Of a DNA stretch of 64,000 bases, positions 1 to 8,132 are shown piece after piece. The stretch's first letter is position 1, and each line of letters opens with the position of its first letter. Source of the DNA: Agrilutibacter niabensis (GTDB lineage: Bacteria > Pseudomonadota > Gammaproteobacteria > Xanthomonadales > Xanthomonadaceae). The notes beneath the pieces are model-generated. The model was not told the DNA's origin, ran no database searches, and saw only the letters and a list, made by a program, of their open reading frames with translations. Where the stretch lies: assembly GCF_042657165.1 (NCBI RefSeq), contig NZ_JBHSNJ010000012.1:682001-746000 (forward strand), read 5' to 3'. Both the position numbers and the translations under genes were made by a program.

Positions 1-408
1 GTCGAAGTGCGCGGCGAACTTGGGCGAGTAGTCAGCATCCAGCTTGTCGCGCGCATCGTTGGTATCGGCGCCGCTGAGGTTGCCGAAGATCGTGGTGGCG
101 CGGGTCAGGAGCTGGCCGGACTTCTCCAGCGGCACGATGGTGTTCTCGAAGGTCGGCGCTGAACGCACGTTGGCGATCGCGTTGATCTCCTTCAGGTGCT
201 CGGCCATGCCGCGATCGAAGGCCGGCGCGAAGTCGGTGTCCTTGATCTTGTCGAACTGCGGGTAGTGCAGCGGCAGCGGACTGTCGGCGAGTAGGGGATT
301 GGCCTGGTCGTTCACGGCGGTGGGGGCGGCGTTCGAGGTCTGGGCAAGTGCCGGGGCGGCGGCCGAAGCCAGGGCGACGGCGACGGCGAGCGCGAGACGG
401 TGCTTCAT
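1..408 (-). CDS. dcp: Peptidyl-dipeptidase Dcp-type M3 metallopeptidase, 5' part only
   Basis: Only the N-terminal 136 codons lie in the window; the reading frame runs off the left edge. The ATG (408-406) begins a clear Sec signal peptide with a hydrophobic core and an A-L-A-Q cleavage region near residue 23, so the enzyme is probably periplasmic. What follows (NPLLADSPLPL, FDKIKDTDFAPAFDRGM, APTFENTIVPLEKSG) is the conserved N-terminal helical region of M3A peptidyl-dipeptidases, which remove C-terminal dipeptides. The zinc-binding HEXXH region is outside the window, so activity cannot be judged. Oligopeptidase A is the main alternative, but a signal peptide favours the Dcp branch. Confidence 0.85.
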   Translation of the reverse strand, partial: MKHRLALAVAVALASAAAPALAQTSNAAPTAVNDQANPLLADSPLPLHYPQFDKIKDTDFAPAFDRGMAEHLKEINAIANVRSAPTFENTIVPLEKSGQLLTRATTIFGNLSGADTNDARDKLDADYSPKFAAHFD

Positions 409-578
409 CGGGCGGTTCTCATGGAACGGAAACTTGAAGCGTAACCGATGCCCCGCGGCCGGGACCCATGACAAAAGGCAGGGGCCGCCGTCAGGCCTGT
501 CCTGTTCATGACCCTGTCACGCCATGAAAACCGCTGGTTTCCGATGCTGCGTGTTCCATTCATGCCAGGAGAGCGCCC

Positions 579-1010
579 ATGACCGTCGTGTCCGTGATGA
601 CGCCCAACCCCGCCTGTTGCACGACCGCCACGCCGCTGCGCGATGTGGCCAGGATGATGCGGGACAACGATTGCGGGCAGATCCCGGTGGTGGATGAATC
701 GCAGCGCCCCGTCGGCGTGGTGACCGATCGCGACATCGCCATGCGGGTGGTGGCCGAAGGTCGCAACTCCAACGAAGCCACGGCCGCTGACGCCATGAGC
801 AAGCCGGTTCGCACCGTCACCACCGACACCAGCCTTACCGACTGCGTGTGCCTGATGGAGGCCGAACAGGTTCGCCGGGTGCCGGTCGTGGATGCCGAAG
901 GCCGGCTCGCGGGCATCGTCTCGATCGCCGACCTGGCGCTCGCGGGAAAGCAGGAAGCCACGGCGGAAGTAGTAAGGGAAGTCTCCGAGCCATCGTCCAC
1001 CCGTCACTGA
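579..1010 (+). CDS. Two-CBS-domain protein
   Basis: This 143-residue cytosolic protein consists almost only of two CBS motifs. The first (about residues 3-60) opens with VSVMTPNP and carries the TDRDIAMRV segment; the second (about 68-125) carries AMSKPV and GIVSIADLAL. Paired CBS domains form a Bateman module that usually binds adenine nucleotides. Stand-alone versions like this one are common in proteobacteria and have no settled function. The start is supported by an AGGAGA ribosome-binding site at 567-572. The gene is flanked by a divergent dcp and a downstream amidohydrolase and is probably transcribed alone. Confidence 0.85.
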   Translation: MTVVSVMTPNPACCTTATPLRDVARMMRDNDCGQIPVVDESQRPVGVVTDRDIAMRVVAEGRNSNEATAADAMSKPVRTVTTDTSLTDCVCLMEAEQVRRVPVVDAEGRLAGIVSIADLALAGKQEATAEVVREVSEPSSTRH

Positions 1011-1080
1011 GCGCCCGAGTTCTTGCGCACAGTGGGTAGTCCGCTCTGCCTCCGCGTGGAACCGGTTTAGACTCGCCCGG

Positions 1081-1108
1081 GGCTGGCGCACGCAGTCGTG
1101 CGCCAGCC
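1081..1108 (+). terminator. Strong perfect hairpin between CBS gene and amidohydrolase
   Basis: A 12-bp perfect stem (1081-1092 with 1097-1108) closes on a CAGT loop. No T-run follows, so it is either a rho-assisted terminator for the CBS gene or a structure in the leader of the amidohydrolase, whose ATG is 36 nt downstream. A TAGACT -10-like hexamer at 1069-1074 would put a transcription start at about the foot of the hairpin. Confidence 0.5.
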
Positions 1109-1144
1109 ATCGTCGGACCGTCCTCCACGCCAAGGAACCCCGGA

Positions 1145-3172
1145 ATGAAGCACACCCTAGCGATATCGCTGGCGATGCTCCTCGCCAGTCCCGCCTATGC
1201 AGCCGAAACGCTGCGCTACGTTGCGCTCGTCGACAACGGCAAGCAGGCCGGCCACCAGATAGTGACCACCGGCGACGACGGCGTGACCCGCGTCGACTAC
1301 GTCTTCAAGGACAACGGGCGCGGTCCGGAGCTGAAGGAAGAATTCAAGCTGGCGCCGGATGGCACGTTCACCAGCTACCACGTCACGGGCAGCACGACCT
1401 TTGGTGCGCCGGTCGATGAATCCTTTGGGCGCGATGGCAACAAGGTGTGGTGGAAGTCGACTTCCGACAGCGGCGAACAGGCCACCGACGGAACCGCGTT
1501 GTACTCGCCGCTGGGCGGTACGCCGGCCGGCTTCTCGGTCGCCTTCGCCGCATTGGCGCAGCGCGCCGACGGCAAGTTGCCGCTGATTCCCAGTGGCACG
1601 CTGTCCACCCGCAAGGTCACCGAAGCCGAAGTCAGCAATGGCAAGGAAAAGCGCAAAGTCCAGTTGCTGGCGTTGACCGGCGTGGGACTGGTGCCGCAGT
1701 TCGTATGGGCGACCACCGACGCGAAGCCGCGGCTGTTCGCTTTCATCTATCCGGGCTACCTGCAGCTGATCGAGGACGGCTGGGCGGCGAACGGCGCGGC
1801 CCTCGAGAAGCAGCAGAAGCAGGCCGAAAGCGAAGCGCTCGTCGCCTTCCAGCAGCGCCTCGCGCATCCGCTCAAGGGCAGCACGCTGATCCGCAACGCG
1901 CGCGTGTTCGACAGCGAGCACGCCACGCTCGGCGCCGCTTCCGACGTGCTGGTGCGCGATGGTCGGATCGTTTCGGTCAACGCTGCGGGCGGCAAGGCGG
2001 AAGCCGACAACGTCATCGATGCCGGTGGCCGCGTGCTGCTGCCGGGCCTGTTCGACATGCACGGTCACCTGGGTCGCTGGGATGGTGGGCTGAACATCGC
2101 CACCGGCGTCACCACCGTGCGCGACATGGGCAACGACAACGCCACGCTGCAGCAGATCATGGCCGAGGAGAAGGCCGGCACGCTGCTGTCCACGCGCATC
2201 GTGCCGGCGGGATTCATCGAAGGCGAAAGCAAGATGTCGGCGCGCAACGGCTTCGTGGTCAAGAACCTCGACGAAGCGAAGAAGGCGGTCGACTGGTATG
2301 CCGAGCACGGCTATCCGCAGGTGAAGATCTACAACTCCTTCCCGAAGGACGCCCTGCGTGAGACCGCGGCCTATGCGCACAGCAAGGGCCTGCGCGTGAG
2401 CGGCCACGTGCCGGCCTTCATGCGCGCGCAGGACGTGGTGGAGCAGGGGTACGACGAGATCCAGCACATCAACCAGGTGATGCTGAACTTCCTGGTCGAC
2501 GACAAGACCGATACCCGCACGCTGGAGCGCTTCTACCTGCCGGCCGAGAAGGTCGCTGACCTGGATTTCGACAGCAAGCCGGTGCAGGACTTCATTGCGA
2601 TGCTGGCGAACAAGCAGATCGCGATCGATCCGACGCTCTCCACGTTCGAGTTCGTGCGTCAGCGCGCGGGACAGGTGGCGGAAAGCTATGCCCCGGTCGC
2701 CGACCACATGCCGCCGGATATCCAGCGTGGCCTGAAGGTGGCCGAGATGAAGATCCCGGACGACGCCACCGCCGCGCGCTACGAGAAGTCGTACCTGAAG
2801 ATGGTCGAGTTCGTCGGTCGCATGTACAAGGCCGGCGTGCCGATCGTGGCGGGCACTGACGCCATCCCGGGTTTCACCGTGCACAGCGAACTCGAGTGGT
2901 ACGTCCGGGCAGGAATGACGCCGGCGCAGGTGCTGCAGATCGCCACCTGGAATGGTGCCAAGTACTCCCGCACGCTGGACGACCGCGGCTCGATCACCCC
3001 CGGCAAGTTGTCCGATCTGGTGCTCATCGACGGCGATCCTGTAGCCAACATCTCCGATATCCGCAAGGTGGCGATGGTGCTGAAGGGCGATACGGCCTAT
3101 TACCCGAGCGAGATCTTCGAAGCGATGGGGATCCGGCCGTTCGTCGCGCCGGTGAAGGTTGCCGGTCACTGA
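1145..3172 (+). CDS. Secreted metal-dependent amidohydrolase with an extra N-terminal domain
   Basis: The 675-residue protein starts with a Sec signal peptide (cleavage near A-Y-A-A, residue 20). Residues about 25-245 form a region I do not recognise, with repeated short strand-like segments; the amidohydrolase fold follows to about residue 660. Visible metal-site residues are H306 and H308 (MHGHLG), a probable carboxylated K394 (VKIY), H421 (SGHVP), H441 (IQHIN) and D572 (AGTDA). This is the imidazolonepropionase / prolidase-like branch of the superfamily. The substrate is unknown; a dipeptide or cyclic amide is an inference from relatives only. A GC-rich hairpin follows the stop. Confidence 0.85.
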   Translation: MKHTLAISLAMLLASPAYAAETLRYVALVDNGKQAGHQIVTTGDDGVTRVDYVFKDNGRGPELKEEFKLAPDGTFTSYHVTGSTTFGAPVDESFGRDGNKVWWKSTSDSGEQATDGTALYSPLGGTPAGFSVAFAALAQRADGKLPLIPSGTLSTRKVTEAEVSNGKEKRKVQLLALTGVGLVPQFVWATTDAKPRLFAFIYPGYLQLIEDGWAANGAALEKQQKQAESEALVAFQQRLAHPLKGSTLIRNARVFDSEHATLGAASDVLVRDGRIVSVNAAGGKAEADNVIDAGGRVLLPGLFDMHGHLGRWDGGLNIATGVTTVRDMGNDNATLQQIMAEEKAGTLLSTRIVPAGFIEGESKMSARNGFVVKNLDEAKKAVDWYAEHGYPQVKIYNSFPKDALRETAAYAHSKGLRVSGHVPAFMRAQDVVEQGYDEIQHINQVMLNFLVDDKTDTRTLERFYLPAEKVADLDFDSKPVQDFIAMLANKQIAIDPTLSTFEFVRQRAGQVAESYAPVADHMPPDIQRGLKVAEMKIPDDATAARYEKSYLKMVEFVGRMYKAGVPIVAGTDAIPGFTVHSELEWYVRAGMTPAQVLQIATWNGAKYSRTLDDRGSITPGKLSDLVLIDGDPVANISDIRKVAMVLKGDTAYYPSEIFEAMGIRPFVAPVKVAGH

Positions 3173-3182
3173 TCCGGTCTCG

Positions 3183-3207
3183 ACGCCCGGGCCCCGCGCC
3201 CGGGCGT
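3183..3207 (+). terminator. Hairpin after amidohydrolase gene
   Basis: A 9-bp perfect stem (ACGCCCGGG at 3183-3191 with its complement at 3199-3207) closes on a 7-nt GC-rich loop, 10 nt after the stop codon. There is no clear T-tract, so termination may be imperfect or rho-assisted. Confidence 0.5.
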
Positions 3208-3396
3208 TCGCGTACGCGCACGTACGGCCGCTTTAACCATGCTGTAACATTTGCCTGTCCTAGACGAAGCGACATGGCGGGCTTGGCCCGCAACGACCAT
3301 CAGGGGGTGGTCCTGTCACCGCCGGATTGCGCATAGACGCTGCCGGCTTCCTCGATATCCGGTGGCTTATTGGCCGCCCTCCAGCGAGACCGACCC

Positions 3397-5700
3397 ATGT
3401 CTTCCAAGCCGCTGCACGCACGTCAGCTGTCCCGCCACGCCCTGGCTGCCGCCATCGCCATGCTGTTGCCAGCCCAGGCAGCCTTCGCCCAGGACGCCGC
3501 CACCGCGGCCGAGAAGGCCACAACCCTCGACACCGTGCAGGTCACGGCCCAGCGCAAGGTCGAGAACATCCAGGACGTTCCCGTTTCCGTCAGCACGGTG
3601 AGCGGCGAGAAGCTCGACGCGCTCGCCTCCGGCGGTACCGATGTGCGCTTCCTCTCGGGCCGCGTCCCCAGCCTCAACATCGAATCCTCGTTCGGCCGTG
3701 CGTTCCCGCGCTTCTACATCCGCGGCTATGGCAACACCGATTTCCGCCTCAACACCTCGCAGCCCGTGTCGCTGGTCTATGACGACGTCGTGCAGGAAAA
3801 CCCGATCCTGAAGGGCTTCCCGGTGTTCGACGTGGACCAGGTCGAAGTGCTGCGCGGTCCGCAGGGCACGTTGTTCGGCCGCAACAGCCCGGCTGGCGTG
3901 GTGAAGTTCGAGTCGGTGCGTCCGTCGCAGGAGCTGGGTGGCTACGGCAAGGTAGGCGTCGGCAGCGACAACATGTGGAACGTCGAAGGTGCCATCGGCG
4001 GCGGCCTGAGCGATTCGTGGTCGGGGCGTGCGTCGGTGCTGTTCCAGCGTCGCGACGACTGGGTCGACAACACCGTTGCGGGCCCGAACGAATCCTTCGA
4101 AGGCTACGATGAGTCGGCCGTGCGCGTGCAGGCGCTGTACGAGGGTGACGGCTTCGAGGCGCTGCTCGGCGCGCACGCCCGCCACCTCAACGGCACCGCG
4201 CGCGTGTTCCGCGCCAACATCATCGAGCCGGGCACCAACGACCTGGTCGACGGCTTCGACGAGGACGAGGTGGCGCTTGACGGCGTGAACCACGCCGAGC
4301 TGGACAGCTTCGGCGCCAATGCCCGCCTGAGCTGGGAGCTCAACGGCGACTACACGCTGTATTCGATCACCGGCTACGAGACGCTGGACACCTTCAGCCG
4401 TGGCGACATCGACGGCAGCGCCGGGCCGTACTTCACGCCGCAACTGCCGTTCGCCTCGGAAACCGCCGACGGTATTCCGGACCATGCGCAGTGGACCCAG
4501 GAATTCCGCATCGAGTCGAACTACGAGGGCGCGTGGAACTGGCAGGCCGGCCTGTTCTATTTCGACGAGGACTACGACGTCGAAAGCTTCAGCTACGACT
4601 CGCTCAACTTCAATCAGCAGGACGGCTACGAGCGCATCAACCAGACCAACGAGTCGTGGGCCGTGTTCGGGGCCGCGACCTGGCAGGCAACCGACGCGCT
4701 CGAGCTGCGCGCGGGCATGCGCTACACCTGGGACAAGAAGGACCTGGCGGTAGAGGAGTACTTCAATACCGGCTTCGCACCGTGCATCGGCCCGCTCCTG
4801 GGCATCCTGCCGCCGCCGGTGCGCTGCACGCTCGCCGACCTGGCCGCGGCAGAGCCGGACGGCGACCTGTCGGCCTCGACGGACGACGAGCAGTTCAGCT
4901 GGGACCTGTCGGCCACGTACGAGATCAACGACGACGTCAACTTGTACGGCCGCATCGCCACCGGCTACCGCGGCAGCAGCATCCAGGCCGCGAGCGCGTT
5001 CAACTTCGAGTCGATCGCCGAGCCGGAAACCTCCACCTCGTTCGAAGCAGGCGTGAAGGCCGACCTGTGGGACAAGCGCGGCCGCATCAATGCCGGCGTC
5101 TTCTACTACGAAGTCAAGGACCAGCAGCTCACCGCCGTGGGCGGCGCGGCCAACGCCAACATCCTGGTCAATGCCGAGAAGACCGTCGGCCAGGGCTTCG
5201 AGATGGACTTCCAGGCCTACCTGACCGACACCGTGCTGTTCACCCTGGGCAGCAGCTACAGCGAGACCGAGATCAAGGACGACGACCTGTCGGTTTCGGT
5301 CTGCGCATCGTGCACGGTCACCGATCCCCTCGACGCCAACGGCAAGGCGCTGATCGATGGCAACCCGCTGCCGAATGCGCCGGAGTGGACGCACAACGTG
5401 ACCCTGCGCTGGGGCATCCCGATGGACAACGGTGGCGAGTTCTACGCCTACACCGACTGGGTCTACCGCAGCGACGTGAACTTCTTCCTGTACGACTCGA
5501 TCGAGTTCAACGGCAAATCGCTCCTCGAGGGCGGCCTGCGCCTGGGCTATACCTGGAACTACGGCGCCTACGACGTCGCGCTGTACGGCCGCAACATCAC
5601 CGACGAGGTGCAGGTGGTCGGCGGCATCGACTTCAACAACCTGACCGGCATGATCAACGAGCCGCGCCTGTGGGGCGTGGAGTTCAAGGCTTCGTTCTGA
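3397..5700 (+). CDS. TonB-dependent outer-membrane receptor
   Basis: This 767-residue protein has a signal peptide (MSSKPLHARQ, hydrophobic core, AFAQ cleavage at about residue 32), a TonB-box-like segment (TLDTVQVTAQR), a plug domain (about residues 45-165, with VEVLRGPQGTLFGRNSPAGVV) and a 22-strand-type barrel ending in F (EFKASF), as expected for outer-membrane insertion. It imports an unidentified ligand using TonB energy. The plug and barrel resemble the broad pesticin/FyuA-like family rather than a siderophore receptor of known specificity. I chose the ATG at 3397 over an upstream TTG (3370) because it directly precedes the signal peptide. A strong terminator follows. Confidence 0.9.
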   Translation: MSSKPLHARQLSRHALAAAIAMLLPAQAAFAQDAATAAEKATTLDTVQVTAQRKVENIQDVPVSVSTVSGEKLDALASGGTDVRFLSGRVPSLNIESSFGRAFPRFYIRGYGNTDFRLNTSQPVSLVYDDVVQENPILKGFPVFDVDQVEVLRGPQGTLFGRNSPAGVVKFESVRPSQELGGYGKVGVGSDNMWNVEGAIGGGLSDSWSGRASVLFQRRDDWVDNTVAGPNESFEGYDESAVRVQALYEGDGFEALLGAHARHLNGTARVFRANIIEPGTNDLVDGFDEDEVALDGVNHAELDSFGANARLSWELNGDYTLYSITGYETLDTFSRGDIDGSAGPYFTPQLPFASETADGIPDHAQWTQEFRIESNYEGAWNWQAGLFYFDEDYDVESFSYDSLNFNQQDGYERINQTNESWAVFGAATWQATDALELRAGMRYTWDKKDLAVEEYFNTGFAPCIGPLLGILPPPVRCTLADLAAAEPDGDLSASTDDEQFSWDLSATYEINDDVNLYGRIATGYRGSSIQAASAFNFESIAEPETSTSFEAGVKADLWDKRGRINAGVFYYEVKDQQLTAVGGAANANILVNAEKTVGQGFEMDFQAYLTDTVLFTLGSSYSETEIKDDDLSVSVCASCTVTDPLDANGKALIDGNPLPNAPEWTHNVTLRWGIPMDNGGEFYAYTDWVYRSDVNFFLYDSIEFNGKSLLEGGLRLGYTWNYGAYDVALYGRNITDEVQVVGGIDFNNLTGMINEPRLWGVEFKASF

Positions 5701-5721
5701 TCGAACCTGCCCTGATGCAGC

Positions 5722-5755
5722 AAAAACGCCGGGACGATCCCGGCGTTTTTGTTTC
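5722..5755 (+). terminator. Rho-independent terminator after TonB receptor
   Basis: A 12-bp perfect stem (5722-5733 with 5739-5750) with an ACGAT loop runs into a T-rich tract. The A-run on the 5' arm means it can also work on the opposite strand. It sits 22 nt after the receptor stop. Confidence 0.9.
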
Positions 5756-5845
5756 TGGTGCCGGCCGGTGCGCCGTCCTCCGGGTCGCCTCGCCGCTTTG
5801 CCCCGCTGGCGCTATGCTCGCGCTGACCAACACAGGGACGCCGCC

Positions 5846-6328
5846 ATGAGCACTGCCTACGATTTCACGGCCACCGACATCGACGGCCAGTCCCGGACAC
5901 TGGCGGATTACCGCGGCAAGGTCCTGCTCATCGTCAACGTCGCTTCGCAGTGCGGCTTCACTCCGCAGTACACGGGACTTGAAAAGCTGTGGCGCGACTA
6001 CGGCGACCGTGGGCTGGTGGTACTGGGATTTCCCTGCGACCAGTTCGGGCACCAGGAGCCGGGCGACGAGGCCGAGATCCGGAACTTCTGCTCGCTCAAC
6101 TACGACGTCACCTTCCCGATGTTCGCCAAGATCGACGTGAACGGCGACAAGGCGCATCCGTTGTGGAAATGGCTGAAGGACGAGAAGGGCGGCTTCCTCG
6201 GCATCGATGCGATCAAGTGGAACTTCAGCAAGTTCCTGGTCGGCCGCGACGGCGAGGTGGTCAAGCGTTACGCACCCACCGACAAGCCCGAGGCAATGGC
6301 GAAGGACATCGAGAAAGCGCTGGGGTGA
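5846..6328 (+). CDS. Glutathione peroxidase family thiol peroxidase
   Basis: This 160-residue thioredoxin-fold enzyme reduces hydrogen and lipid hydroperoxides, probably with thioredoxin or glutathione as donor. The catalytic tetrad is visible: C36 (NVASQCGFT, Cys in place of selenocysteine), Q70 (FGHQEPG), and W125-N126 (KWNFSKFL). The length is normal for the monomeric bacterial type such as E. coli BtuE. There is no signal peptide, so it should be cytoplasmic. The ATG at 5846 is preferred over an upstream in-frame ATG because the family N-terminus (YDFTATDIDG) begins just after it. The next gene begins 4 nt after the stop. Confidence 0.93.
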   Translation: MSTAYDFTATDIDGQSRTLADYRGKVLLIVNVASQCGFTPQYTGLEKLWRDYGDRGLVVLGFPCDQFGHQEPGDEAEIRNFCSLNYDVTFPMFAKIDVNGDKAHPLWKWLKDEKGGFLGIDAIKWNFSKFLVGRDGEVVKRYAPTDKPEAMAKDIEKALG

Positions 6329-6332
6329 TGCC

Positions 6333-6722
6333 ATGTCGTCGCAGGCACCGCGTTCCCCCTTCCTGGTCAGCTTTGCGCGGCGCCAGGCGCAGTTGAATGT
6401 GCAGGTGATCGGCGGGAGCACGCTGGAAAACACGCTCGCCTACTGGCGCGCGATAGTCGAGGAAGTGCGGCTGCGTCCGGCGGCCTCGATCCTGCTGGTC
6501 GACGAGCTGCAGGGCGAACCGCTCGCCGAGGGCGAATGGCTCAGCCTGGTCGAACAGATGGCGGGGCACGGCCTGGAACGCGTGCGCATTGCCCACGTCA
6601 AACCACGGGGCCTGCAGCAGATCGAGTACTGCGAGATCTTCGCGCGCGATGCCGGCTTCGACGCCCGGGTGTTCGACGACGAGCATGCCGCCGCGCTGTG
6701 GCTGCGCTACGGCGAGACCTGA
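6333..6722 (+). CDS. Small conserved protein of unknown function, paralog A
   Basis: I do not recognise this 129-residue protein. It has alternating hydrophobic strand and helix segments (ILLVDEL, EWLSLVEQMAG, VRIAHVKP, IEYCEIFARDAGFDARVF), suggesting a compact alpha/beta fold somewhat like SpoIIAA/STAS domains; this is an impression, not a match. It has no signal peptide or membrane segment. A second copy with about half its positions identical by eye is encoded at 9143-9526. The ATG follows the glutathione peroxidase stop by 4 nt, so the two are probably co-transcribed. It converges on the acyltransferase gene. Confidence 0.75.
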   Translation: MSSQAPRSPFLVSFARRQAQLNVQVIGGSTLENTLAYWRAIVEEVRLRPAASILLVDELQGEPLAEGEWLSLVEQMAGHGLERVRIAHVKPRGLQQIEYCEIFARDAGFDARVFDDEHAAALWLRYGET

Positions 6723-6752
6723 TCCGCAACCAGTGGCATGCGAGTTGGCGAG

Positions 6753-6771
6753 GCCGCCCAGGCGCGGCGGC
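6753..6771. terminator. Short hairpin between convergent genes
   Basis: A 6-bp GCCGCC/GGCGGC stem (6753-6758 and 6766-6771) with a 7-nt loop lies in the 68-nt gap between the convergent paralog A and acyltransferase genes. It lacks a T-tract; support is weak. Confidence 0.35.
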
Positions 6772-6790
6772 TCGGGTGCCGACCATCGAT

Positions 6791-7978
6791 TCAGGCCGGC
6801 TGCTGCTCTGATGAAGTGGCCTGCGCGTGCGGAATTGCCAGTCGCGCAACCGGTTTCAATCCGAAGCACGGCCGCAACCAGCGCACGCGGCGGATGACGA
6901 ATTCGTGCAGCAGCCAGCAACCGGCGACGGTGCCCGCGAGGACCAGCAGCGGTTCCAGCACCGGCCCGAATTGCATCGGCAACAACCAGTAGGCGAGCAG
7001 CACGATCAGGCTCTGGTGCAGCACGTACCACGGGTACACGGCTTCGTTCGCCCACGGCAGCCAGCGGAACGGGCGATCCAGGCAGGCCTTGCCCCAGCCC
7101 AGGATCGCGCACAGCGCCATCCAGATGTAGAGATTGCGCAGGGTGCGGCCAACGACCAGCACCCATTCCGGCAGGTCGTCGGGCAGGCCGAACACCATGG
7201 CCAGGTAGCCCGTCACCAGCAGCAGCGCTGCTGCAAGCGCGCGCCGGCGCAGGCGTACCAGCTCGTCCCAGACGCCATCGTCCGCGCCCAGCCACCAGCC
7301 GTAGAGAAATACCGTGAAGTAGATCGCGTGCCGGTACCAGTCGTGGATCAGGTCGCCGGTGTCCTCGAACAGCGGCTGCAACGTCAGCGTCCACAGCAGC
7401 AGCGGCAACGCCGGCACGACCAGCAGCCAGCCCCCGCGCAGGCGCGCGAACGGGTTGGGCAGCCGACGCAGCAACGGCAGCAGCCCGGCGAACACCATCG
7501 TGTAGCACCACAGGTAGATCAGGTACCACAGGTGGTTCCAGGTGAAGCTGTGCTCCCAGCCGTCGAAGGCATCGTGAGGCCACTGCCGGCCACCGAAGTA
7601 GTCGCCGAGGAAACGCAGGTAGCCGGGTTCTACCGCGCCATTGGCGATGCCCTGTGCGTAGGGCTGCACCGGCACCACGACCAGGCAGCCGAACAGCAGC
7701 GGCAGCAGCAGCCGCCAGCTGCGCCGGGCGATGAACCGGCCGGGCCGCGTGTCCCGCAGGAGGAAGTGCACCGACAGCCCGGAGATCAGGAAGATCAGGT
7801 CCATCCGCCAGCGGTTCACGACCAGCATCGGCAGCTGCAGCCACTCGGCGAGGTGGGGGCTCTTGAGGTGCCAGTCCCAGTCCTCGCCCCCGACATACAA
7901 CATGCACCAGTGGTAGAGGATCAGCAGGGCGAAGGCGAGGGCGCGCAGGGCGTCGATGTCGTGGCGGCGCTGTTGCAT
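6791..7978 (-). CDS. Acyltransferase 3 (OpgC/OafA-like) integral membrane protein
   Basis: This 395-residue polytopic protein begins RRHDIDALRALAFALLILYH, the hallmark first helix of acyltransferase 3 proteins, in which an early R-x10-H motif takes part in acyl transfer. About ten further hydrophobic segments follow (for example DLIFLISGLSVHFLL and YPWYVLHQSLIVLLAYWLL). Such proteins acetylate or succinylate glucans, O-antigens or other exported glycans in the inner membrane. The substrate here is unknown. The ATG at 7978 is chosen over an upstream alternative because the family N-terminus starts there. The gene diverges from a LytTR regulator gene across 154 nt. Confidence 0.88.
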   Translation of the reverse strand: MQQRRHDIDALRALAFALLILYHWCMLYVGGEDWDWHLKSPHLAEWLQLPMLVVNRWRMDLIFLISGLSVHFLLRDTRPGRFIARRSWRLLLPLLFGCLVVVPVQPYAQGIANGAVEPGYLRFLGDYFGGRQWPHDAFDGWEHSFTWNHLWYLIYLWCYTMVFAGLLPLLRRLPNPFARLRGGWLLVVPALPLLLWTLTLQPLFEDTGDLIHDWYRHAIYFTVFLYGWWLGADDGVWDELVRLRRRALAAALLLVTGYLAMVFGLPDDLPEWVLVVGRTLRNLYIWMALCAILGWGKACLDRPFRWLPWANEAVYPWYVLHQSLIVLLAYWLLPMQFGPVLEPLLVLAGTVAGCWLLHEFVIRRVRWLRPCFGLKPVARLAIPHAQATSSEQQPA

Positions 7979-8036
7979 GGCGGTGTCCGTGGCGGGAATG
8001 CCAGCCAAGGTCGGTCGCACGGACCTCCTGTACCAC

Positions 8037-8056
8037 CTGCAAGTGATTGATTGCAG
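8037..8056. promoter_or_regulatory. Perfect inverted repeat between acyltransferase and LytTR genes
   Basis: CTGCAA (8037-8042) is repeated in inverse at 8051-8056 (TTGCAG) with an 8-bp spacer, in the 154-nt gap shared by the two divergent genes. Its position suits an operator, possibly for the adjacent LytTR protein. A second, shorter inverted pair (AGGTC / GACCT) lies just upstream at about 8008-8026. Confidence 0.4.
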
Positions 8057-8132
8057 CGGCACAGGGACGAATCGCGGAGCCGCGGGACGAACCGGAACCG
8101 CTTCCCGGGCCGGCTGGGGGAGAATGCGCGGC

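Noticed and set aside
1157..3169. Long minus-strand open frame opposite the amidohydrolase
   Set aside because: It mirrors a gene with full catalytic motifs on the plus strand; its translation is Arg/His/Val-rich low-complexity sequence typical of GC-rich antisense frames.
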